This document shows positions 55,150 to 64,000 of a stretch of DNA of 64,000 nt, in pieces (position 1 is the first letter of the stretch; every line of letters begins with the position of its first letter). The notes under the pieces were generated by a model. It worked only from the letters and a program-made list of their open reading frames with translations, was not told the DNA's origin and ran no database searches. The position numbers and the translations under genes were made by a program. Location of the stretch: NCBI GenBank assembly GCA_028571685.1, contig CM053140.1:24719501-24783500 (forward strand), read 5' to 3'. The stretch comes from Heterohyrax brucei (taxonomy: Eukaryota > Chordata > Mammalia > Hyracoidea > Procaviidae).

Positions 55150-57850
55150 TGAAATGCTAGTAAATTCTACCAACTTTTCTTCCAGAAAATAAAAGCAGAA
55201 GGAACACGTCCAAATTCATTCCTGTGAAGTCACCATCACCCTAAACCAAAACCAGACACAGACTTTATAACTAAGAAAAACTGCAGACCAATGCTTCTCA
55301 TTAAACATAGATGCTAAAATACTTAATAAAATATTAGAAAACTGAATTCAGCCATGGGTAAAAAGAATCACATAACACAACCAAAAGGGACTTATTCTAA
55401 GTTTGAAAGGCTGGTTCATACTTTGAAAATCAGTTAATTCAATACTTTACATCAACTGACTAAAGAAAAAAGAAATACAATCATATCATTTGGAGCATAT
55501 AACCATTTGACAGAATTCAAGACCCATTCATGATAAAAATTCTCATAAAACTAGAAATAGATGGAATTTTGCTTGATAAAGAACAGCTACAAAAAAAATT
55601 TATAGCTAGCTCCATCCTCAATGGTTGAAACTGATATTTTTGGCTTTAGGTCAGGAACAAAGCAAGTGTGTTCCCTCTTGCCACTCCTGTTTAACATTGT
55701 GCTAGAATTAACTACTGCAACAAGATAAGCAAAAGAAATAAAAGGTATACAGATTGGGAAGGAAGAAATAAAGCCATTTTTGTTCACAGAAGGCATCATT
55801 CTCTATGTGGAAAATCTCAAAGAAGCAATAACAAAAGATTCCTGAAACTAATAAGACCAAGTGACAGTGTATGAGGTAAATATGCAAAAGACAATGACTT
55901 TCTGTATCAGCAATGAGCAATTAGAATTTGGATTTATATATATCTATAATATACATATATGTCTTTTACACTAACATCCCCAAATGAAAATATTTAGGTA
56001 CAAATCTGACAAAATGCATACAAAATCTACAGGCTGGTGAAAGAAATAAAAGAAATTAAAGAAAGCTAAATAAATTGAGAGATACTTTGTGTTCATGAAC
56101 TGGAAGAATAAATCTTATTGTGAAGATGTCAATCCTTTCCCAACTTCATCTATACACTTAAGGCAAACCCTTAAAATCCAAGTGAATTCTTTTATATATC
56201 TCAACTATTTTACATATAACATATATATGTAACTATTTTATGACTCTACAGTTTATATGGCAAGACAAATACCTAGAGGAGCCAACCCAGGGCTGATGAC
56301 AAAGAACACATTGTAGGGACTCACATCATCTGATTTCAATGACCTGATTTCCAGATAAAGCTACAGTAATCAATTGTGTTGCTGAAAGAATAGACATACA
56401 GGTCAGTGGAAAAGTATAGAAAGCCCCCAAATAGACCTATATAGATACAATAAACTGATCTTTTGATAAAAGAGCAAAAGACGTTCCACAGAAAAGGCAC
56501 ACTGTTCAACAAATGGAGCTGCAACAATTGGATGTTCCTATGCAAAAAAGTTATCAAAACACAAATGTTACATCTTTCATGAAAATGGATCACAGACTCA
56601 AGTGTAAAATACAAAACAGTAAAACTGCCAAAAGAAAACAGGAAAAAAATCAAGTAGCTCCAACATGGGAAATAAAATTTTAGTTGCAACATCAAAAGCG
56701 TAATCCATGAAAATTTGATAGATTGGATTTTATTAACATTTCAAAAAATAAGTAAGCTGGAATTTACCAATATTAGAAACTTCTGCTCTCCAACAGACAA
56801 GAATCAAAAAACAAATCACAAACTGAGAGACAGTATTTGCAAAACTCATATCTGATAAGGACTTGTGTCCAATATATGCAAAGAACTTAAAATTCAATGA
56901 TAAGAAAATGAACACACCATTTAAAAAATGAGTAAAAGATCCAGACGCTTCACCTGAGAAAATATACATATGGTAAATAAGCTTCCAAAGATATTCTCAA
57001 CATCATTTGTAATTAGGAAATTGCAAATTTAAATTCTAGTGAGATAAAATTACATACCTATTATAATGGCTACAATTCAAAACACTGACACCAAAATGGC
57101 TGGCAAGAATGTAGATCAATATGAACACTCATTCACCAACAATGGGAACTCAGAATGGGACAGCTACTTGGAAGAGAGCTGCAGTTTCTTGCAAAGGTAA
57201 ACATAGCCTTAGCATTTGATCCAACAGTTGTGCTCTAGGTACTTAAGTTACTTTAAAGCTTACGTTCACACAAAGTTCTGCATGAATGTTTTATAGCACC
57301 TTTATTGACAACCTGCAAAACTTGGAAGTAATCAAGATATTCTTTTATAGTGTGAGTGGATAAACAAACAAAAAAAAATTGTGGTACATCTGTACAATAG
57401 AATCTTAACCCTGTGATAAAAAGAAAAGGGCTATTAAGCCACAAATGGAGAAGGATATTTCTTAAACACTTATTGCTAAATGAAAGGAACCAGTCTGAAA
57501 TGGTTGCATGGTGAATGACTTTATAATGTATGATTCCATTTACACGACATGCTGAAAAAGGCAAAATTATAGAGATGGTAAAATCATCACCACTTGCTAG
57601 AAGCAAAAGGGCAGGAATGGAGTGGCTGAATAGATTAAACACAAGGGATTTTCTAGAGCCTTATTATTCTGTAATATTGTAATTGTGGCCACATAACATT
57701 ATGCACTTGCCAAAATCTATTAAACTTTATAGACCAAAGAGTCAAATTTAGTACACCAAGCGGAAATAAAGTTTTACGAAGGAAAGGAATCCAGAGAGGA
57801 ATGCAGAATGTGACAAAACAATGTAATTGTATTAAAAACATACTAAAAAT
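55150..57850 (+). mobile_element. Old L1, 3' half, shared between duplication units
   Basis: It starts just after TATATTAGTGAAATGCTAGT, with the RT region following: CATCACCCTAAACCAAAACCAG, AACATTGTGCTAGAATTAACT and TTTTTGTTCACAGAAGGCAT (55779). The C-terminal ORF2 region and a long 3'UTR continue to about 57850. All frames are broken. The start corresponds to that of the L1 at 21200. Confidence 0.8.
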
Positions 57851-58219
57851 CTCAATAAAGAGTGTTTGGTAAAAGAGACTGACCTAAATAATTCTGAAAA
57901 TGGGTGAAGGAACTGAAATAAGTAAGTCTGAAAATGAGTGTTTTCTATAAAACTAAAGGGAAAAAAAATTGTACATAAAAACTGTGGGTTAACAGTTCTG
58001 ATACACCCATGCATGTGTGCTGAAATTGAACAATGGACTGGACAACAGATGATGGGAGCCAGGTTTCTCACTTTTGGAGTGGAACTTTACTGATACCCAA
58101 GTGCAAGATGCTTGGATAATTCATGTGGTGATAACTTGGAGTTGGATACATTAGTATAAACTCGAATATATCTTACTATGGATCCAGATGGTTACATATA
58201 GAAATATTTATAGATATGT

Positions 58220-58400
58220 ATAAATGCACAATGGTGGCCTAGTGGTATGAACCCACCAGGTACTCTGTAGGGAAAGATGTGGTACTCTGCTTCCATAAAC
58301 ATTACAACCTTGGAAATCCTATGGGGCGGTTCTACTTGGCCCTGTAGGCTCACTATAGGATCACTATGACTGGATGGCAGCACGTATTCACAGGTGGGCA
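58220..58400 (+). mobile_element. AfroSINE subtype with internal insert
   Basis: ATGGTGGCCTAGTGGTATGAA, then GGTACTCTGCTTCCATAAAC, CCTATGGGGCGGTTCTACTT and GGATCACTATGACTGGATGG. It has the same insert type as 3740 and 53955. Confidence 0.7.
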
Positions 58401-58711
58401 TATAAACATGTATTTTGTGCCATTATCTGACAGGGAGCCCAGGTATTGGCTCCTACTACCATTCTCCAGTAAAAGGAATGAGGCCTTTTAAAAGAAACAG
58501 GTGATTTTGAACTGAGGTAGGATATGTATAATATATACAAGAAGTGCTAGAATGCCAAAAAAAAACAATAAAAAGCTTAAAGAAAAAGAAAAAGCACCAC
58601 AATGATGAAACTACGTCAAAAGGCACAGTAGTTAACTGAAAGATCTCCCAACAGCCAAAGCTGAAACAATTTGAACTAAAAGTTACATAGAGCAGCAATG
58701 GGTTATAATCT

Positions 58712-58742
58712 AAGCCAAGCCAAGTGCCGTCGAGTCAGATTC
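58712..58742 (-). mobile_element. Ultra-short SINE fragment with CTTGG-type tail
   Basis: CCAAGCCAAGTGCCGTCGAG followed by TCAGATTCGACT is inserted between TCTAAG and CTAAG. The element is about 31 bases, and the short flanking repeat may be a target duplication. Confidence 0.7.
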
Positions 58743-58899
58743 GACTCTAAGTATAAAGTAAATATCCATGACCTCAAACTGATATTTTAAAAAGGCCGAA
58801 TAAATGAGTGAATAAAATGTAAAGAAACAAATTTCCTTTGCAAGGGATTACAAAGATTCATACAGATATTCTGTGATTAAGGAGATAGAACATAACTAA

Positions 58900-59212
58900 C
58901 TCCCTCTTCCTGAAGAGCTGGTTTCATTTAGTGACTTCCTTATGAAGAGTACAGGATGGAAAGGAGGAGAAAGAGTAACTTTACAATGGAGAGAACTAGG
59001 TGACCACTACCACAACCTGGAGAACAAGATAAATGTCAACAGTGACAAATCACTCTGATAGCTATACTTGATATGATACGGAAAAAAAGGCACTTTGTTC
59101 CTAAGGTCTTCCTCCCAGAAAACAGGTAACTCAATCTAATCATGAGGGAAGATGTCAGATAAATGCCAGTTAAGAGATACTTTACAAAATTCTTGACCAG
59201 CACTCCTCAAAA
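58900..59212. repeat. Segmental duplication block (copy 2)
   Basis: Corresponds to 22320-22440 and 23070-23172 in order, with unit 1 holding an additional MaLR LTR and AfroSINE between the two pieces. Confidence 0.65.
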
Positions 59213-59214
59213 CC

Positions 59215-59345
59215 ATAAAAAAAAAACCCCAAACCTGTTACTGTCAAATTGATTATGGCTCATAGCAACCCTATGGAACAGAGTAGAACTGCCCCATAGA
59301 GTTTTCAAGGAGTGCCTGGTGGATTTGAACTGCTTGCCTTTCAAA
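59215..59345 (-). mobile_element. AfroSINE, antisense
   Basis: AACCTGTTACTGTCAAATTG, GGAACAGAGTAGAACTGCCC and GTGCCTGGTGGATTTGAACT give the antisense 3' two thirds of the SINE. Confidence 0.8.
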
Positions 59346-59519
59346 GTCAACAAAAACAAAGAAAATCTAAAAAACTGTCACAGCAAAGGAGTCTAACAAC
59401 TAATTGCGATGTAGAATTCCAGAAGAGAAGTTAATAGCAGGGGCCTGGATGTGGAGTTTATGGGACCTATGTGTAAATTTTTCTGTAACTATAAAAGTTC
59501 TCAAAATACAAAGTATATT

Positions 59520-61140
59520 AACAATTAAAAATGCTAGTCAAATGCAAACACCTTGGAAACACCAAGCTGTATCACCCAGACTCAGCTAAGTGCCTTACCA
59601 GCCAAGTGCCGTCGAGTCAGATCCGACTCATGGCGACCCTAGGGGCCAGGGTAGAGCTAAGTGCCTTGGGCAAGCAAAATCACTGCTGTGGAGATCATGT
59701 TTTTCACTCTTTAAACTAAAATAGTGATGCCAGCTTCACAGAGTAATTAAAGAATTAAATGAAATAATGAGTTAAAAAATGTCCAACATTATGCCTCATG
59801 TTAATCAGTGGATTGGGTGATGCAACATTTTTCAGACACTTCCATGTTCAACCCCTACCTCTTCATTCCCATTTCCACCCTACAATTTACACTACTTACC
59901 TCTCTGTGTTTTTGACAAGAGCAATAATCTGTTATTCACATTGACCAGGGTGACCACTTTGCAGGAGGAGTCTGATCATGTACGTACTCTGCCAGCAATT
60001 CTGCACTGACTCTCCACCCATTTCAGAATCTAAGTGTCAATCCTGCAGACAAAATAAGAGGCCTTCTGTTATGTGGCTCCTGCCTACCTGGCCAGGGTCA
60101 GGTTTTGCTCTTCATCCCCTGCTCTCACTGTTCATCAGATATTAGCGAATTACTATCCACAGTGCCATCATAGCTCCAAATATTAACTACTGTCTGTAAT
60201 TTCCTAAACACAACTTACAGTTTAATTAATCCCAGCACTTATTCCCCTGCTGCCTCTTAGTCTTTACCCCTCTCCACTTGGAAAAACTCCAACTTCTCCT
60301 TTACAGCCAAGTAGGATGACAAGCCTCTGTGTGAAGCCTTCCCTAAACTTCCCAGGAAGACAGAAGAGGCCCACTGTGTGATCCACTTCACTAGGATACA
60401 GCACCGGTTTTTTTCTGACTGTAGTCCTGTGCAGAGAGACCCTTAAGAGAAGGAAGAATACCTATTCATTTCTTTGTTTCCAGAATACAATTTAGTGCTG
60501 AATAAATGTTCTGTGTGTCACTAAATGGACATAGAGTTGAATGAGGCTAAACAGATCCTCTAGCAATGGTGCGGACGGAGATGAAGTGAAACAAAGACAA
60601 CTGCTCTTGAGAGAGAAAGGCCCTGTGAATGAGAGCTCAAACTAGAGGAGACAGATCAGAGAGAGAAGATGTTTTAATATCTCCAGGATTACCCTCCAGA
60701 ATTAGGGGCTTTACCTTGGCAGAACTCTGTATCATTTAACATTCCTTTATCTGTTATTCTTGTTGATACCCCTACAGCTGCTAGCAGTAAGAGAGAGCCC
60801 TCACTCATATGCCACCCCCCAGCACCTGTGAAGATCCTGTAGCTGATCCAGTTGTTGTCAGGGAAGAGTCTGAGTTCACCGATGCTGTTTCTTGCTTGTA
60901 CCACTGCTAAGGCTGGAAGCTGTGCCCCCCAGAAGGACAGAGAGAGGGAAACACTCATGAGGCCTCTAGGAGACACAACGGTGTATTCACATCAACAACA
61001 GTTAGGCAAGTAGACTTGACACAGTGTAGAGGAAGTATATTCAATTCTATTGCTTTAAGAAATGAATTCCCATGTGCCTTGTTAATAAAGTATTCTTCTG
61101 TTCTCCACTTCCTGAGTCATTTATTTCTCCAGAGTTAGAA
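59520..61140. repeat. Segmental duplication block, copy 3 of 3
   Basis: Matches copies 1 and 2 in order: GTGAAGCCTTCCCTAAACTTCC (60330), GTGAAACAAAGACAACTGCT (60586), ATTACCCTCCAGAATTAGGGG (60689) and TCCAGAGTTAGAAGAGAAAC (61128). It marks the start of a third unit whose OR gene, if present, lies beyond the window. No gene is seen. Confidence 0.75.
59597..59654 (-). mobile_element. 58-bp short SINE with perfect target duplication
   Basis: The insert includes AGCCAAGTGCCGTCGAGTCA and GACTCATGGCGACCCTAGGG. It is flanked by perfect 13-base copies AGCTAAGTGCCTT at 59584-59596 and 59655-59667. It is the longest copy of the short CTTGG-tailed type in the window, and its 5' end is close to that of the copy at 487. 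Confidence 0.9.
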
Positions 61141-61599
61141 GAGAAACAAAATACAAACTTGTGTCCTTTTGACCCTTGGGGTACAGCTTGCAGTACCACT
61201 AGATCTATTATCCTGGTGGACTTCTTTATCCCAGGAGGTAACTACCTCACTTCAGGTGTGTCTCTAGGATACAAGTTGACCCATAATGATGGCTCTATAC
61301 ATCTCTGGAGGGCATGTCTTTCTACAAAGAGCAGCTAAAGAATACATATGGACACCCTTCACTGAGGATGAAAATATTTACAACTCTGACCACATAAAAC
61401 CCCACACAGGCTCACCAATGTATTTTTTACAATGACTCCCATTTTGATTAATTGACAGAAACCCATGCCTGTCAGTATGGTACTGGGAGAAGAGTATTAT
61501 AGGATAGTGTCAGTGAGTGTCTGTGCATCTGTGGGTCACAATTCAGAAACTGGTTGTCACAACTGTAGATTTGTATCTGGAATAGTTACTTGGGTCCAC

Positions 61600-62190
61600 A
61601 AGCAACACCCGTGGCAACAGCACTCAAGAAATCAAAAGACACGTTGCATTGGGAAAATCAGCTGCCAAGGAGCTCTTCCAAGTATTGAAAAGTAAAGATG
61701 TCACTTTGAAAACTCATGTGCACTTGATCCAAGCTATGGTATTTTGAATCACGTCATATGCATGCAAAAGCTGGTCAATGAACAAAGAAGACAGAAGAAG
61801 AACTGAAGCCTTTGAATTGTGCTGTTGGAGAAGAATGTTGAATGCACCATGGACCGCCAAAAGAACTAACTAATCTGTTCTGGAGGAAGTATAACCAGAG
61901 TGCTCCTTGGAAGCATAGATGACAAGACTGCGTCTTACATACTTTGGACACGTTGTCAAGAAGGCTCAGTCTCTGGAGAAGGACATCATGCTTGGCAGAG
62001 TGGAGACTCAGTGAAAAAGAGGAAGACCCTTGACAAGATACACTGACACAGTGGCCGCTACAATAGGCATGAGCGTAAAAATGATTGTGGACACGCGGCA
62101 AGACTGGACAGTGTTTCATTCTGCTATTTATAGGGTTGCTGTAAGTTGGAACTGACTCAACAGCCCCTGACAACAATAACAGCAACATCT
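61600..62190 (+). mobile_element. RTE LINE 3' end
   Basis: CACTCAAGAAATCAAAAGAC, GTAAAGATGTCACTTTGAAAAC, CTTACATACTTTGGACACG, GTAAGTTGGAACTGACTCAA and tail TGACAACAATAACAGCAAC. The frame is broken. Confidence 0.85.
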
Positions 62191-63230
62191 GGAATGGAAC
62201 AGATTTTGCTGTAAGATTGGTTCATACATAGTCCTCAAAGTTTATTTCATAGTATCATCATACAACACATCACAAAGCATAATAGGCTAATAATGTTGTT
62301 GTAGAGGCTAATAATGTAATATATTTTATATCAATACATTCAATTATGTTACCTGTTATAAGGATAACTTAGTAATTCAAGTCAGTGACACATATGACAT
62401 GTTAAGTATTTACAGAAAGAAAATGTGTTCATTTGGCAGATTTCTACTAATTCTCTAATCTCTCTAATTCTTTTGATTCCTCTGTGAAATTGGTATCACT
62501 ATTCTGATTTTATGGATGAAGAATGTGAGATGTAAGCAGTGATACTGCTTATCCAAGGCTTGTAGAGGATTATGGAATCAAACTTAGATCTTACTGTTTC
62601 TACGGCTTTAGCATTTAATAATATCTGTAACTTGGATACACTTTCAATTTTGTGTAGTTTTATATTCATAGAAAAACTGTGATGATAAAGAGTTCAGTTC
62701 CCATGAACTCCACATACAGTTTCTTCTATTATTGACATCTCATATCCATAATACCACATTATATCTAGTGATCATTTTTTTCAGATGCTCCTTTAGGTTG
62801 TGAGTTTCTCAGACCATTCTTGTTTTGATATCTTTGATCATTTTGAGAACTGATTAGATACTTTCTGAAGTGTCTCTTCACTAGGATTTGTCTGATTGTT
62901 TTCTACGGGGATTACAGATTTTCAGGAGGAAGATCACAGAGGTAAAGTCCCATTTTTATCAGATAGTATCAAGGGTATGTATTATCAACATGACTTATCA
63001 CTGTTAATGTTGACTTTGAACATCTGGTTGTCAAGTTTCTCCACTGTAAACTTACTCTTTATTGACCTCTGTTGGTAGTGTACTCTTTGTAACAAAGTCA
63101 CTGTCCAGCCCACACTTTGGGGATGAGATGTTATTCCCCACCCCCATGTGAGTGAAATAATCACCGAAATTATTAGGATTCTTCTGAACTGGATCTTTGT
63201 CTCTATTCAATCAACTGTATCAATGTTCTT
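62191..63230. other. Intergenic sequence, no gene recognised
   Basis: AT-rich sequence with short open frames only. The part near 62640-63020 (CATAGAAAAACTGTGATGATAAAG to GACTTATCACTGTTAATGTTGAC) reads like an old LINE 3' region, but I could not confirm it. Confidence 0.4.
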
Positions 63231-63995
63231 GTTGAAAGTGAAGAGGACTTAAAACACATACTGATGAGGATCAAAGACAACAGCCTTCAGTATGGTTTAT
63301 ACCTCAACATAAAGAAAGCAAAAATCCTCACAACTGGATCAATAAGCAACATTGTGATAAGCTAAGACAAGATCGAAATTATCAAGGATTTCATTTTACT
63401 TGGATTCGCAATCAACATCCGTGGAAGCAGCAGTCAAGAAATCAAAAGATGTATTGCATTGGGCAAGTCTGGTATGACAGACCTCTTTAAACGGTTAAAA
63501 AGTAAAGCTGTCACCTTGAGGACTAACGTGCACCTGAACCAAGCCATGGTGTTTCTAATCACCTCATATGCGTGCAGATGCTGGAGAATGAATAATGAAG
63601 ACTGAAAAAGGATAGGTGCCTTTGAAGTACGGGGTTGGGGAAGAATGTTAAACCTACCATGGACTGTCTAAAGAACAAATAAGTCTCTCTTGGAAGAAGT
63701 ATAGCCAGAATTCTCCTTAGAAACAAGGATGGCAAGACTTCATCTCACGTACTTTGGACATGCTGTAATGAGGAATCAGTCTCCGGAGAAGGACATCATA
63801 CTTGGTGAAGTACAAGGTCAGCAAAAAAAGAGGAATGTTCTGAATGAGATGAATTTGCAGAGTGATTGCAGCTGTAGGCTGAAGCTGAACAAGGATTGTG
63901 ACGATAGTGAAGGACCCGGCAGTGTTTCATTCTGCTCCACATAGAGTTGCTACACATTGAAACTGACTTGATAACACCTAAATAACAACCTTACA
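63230..63995 (+). mobile_element. RTE LINE 3' end, 0.76 kb
   Basis: GAAAGTGAAGAGGACTTAAA to the tail ACACCTAAATAACAACC. It carries the C-terminal RT domain in broken frames (SLQYGLYLNIKKAKILTTGS near 63282, ARLHLTYFGH near 63732). Confidence 0.85.
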
Positions 63996-64000
63996 ACTTC

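Overview
The window looks like mammalian genomic DNA from an afrotherian, most likely an elephant or a close relative. The evidence is the very high density of RTE/BovB-type LINE fragments (3' tails of the kind GTTGTTGTTAGG on one strand and CCTAACAACAACAAC on the other), of tRNA-derived AfroSINE copies whose 3' ends resemble the RTE tail, and of a lineage-type L1. No prokaryotic features, CRISPR arrays or intact non-repeat genes other than two olfactory receptor (OR) genes were found. Identification to species is inference.

Layout. Two single-exon OR genes of the family 7 type lie on the minus strand (16450-17373 and 49186-50106), each with a splice acceptor 16 bases upstream of its ATG. They sit in an old tandem segmental duplication. 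The same non-repeat sequence recurs near 2600-4080, 36280-38240 and 59520-61140 (three copies). Sequence 3' of the ORs (about 12720-13500 and 47800-48330) and 5' of the ORs (about 18260-18500 and 54545-54730; 20930-21180 and 54830-55150; 22260-22440 and 58900-59070; 23070-23220 and 59095-59370) is also paired. I infer unit 1 as about 1.1-36.2 kb, unit 2 as about 36.2-59.5 kb and the start of unit 3 after that. The units differ in length mainly because of later transposon insertions.

Unit 1 carries two large insertions. The first is a rearranged betaretrovirus-like endogenous retrovirus (5976-10243) inserted in an RTE copy with a 6-bp target duplication. It has mosaic LTRs, two foldback structures, a leader with an array of splice-donor motifs, a gag ORF fused by deletion to a pol remnant, and env remnants. 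The second is a nested stack at about 23.2-36.2 kb: a host L1 (+) contains an RTE (-), and the RTE contains a younger L1 (-) that has a complete 5' end and perfect target duplications but lacks its 3' half. An AfroSINE and a 29-bp SINE fragment with its own target duplication also sit in the host L1.

Unit 2 carries RTE copies (38.2-42.1 kb), a foldback mariner remnant (42.1-42.65 kb), a rearranged L1 with an inverted RT segment (43.0-47.1 kb), an RTE interrupted by a solo LTR (50.95-52.83 kb) and a twin-primed RTE (52.83-53.95 kb). An L1 copy with the same 5' junction occurs in both units (21.2 and 55.1 kb), so it is older than the duplication.

Functionally, the only candidate cellular protein-coding genes are the two ORs. 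The second looks intact. The first has an open frame but has lost the arginine of its DRY-type motif and the conserved TM4 tryptophan. Coordinates of repeats are by-eye estimates, usually good to about 5-20 bases unless a target duplication or LTR end fixes them.
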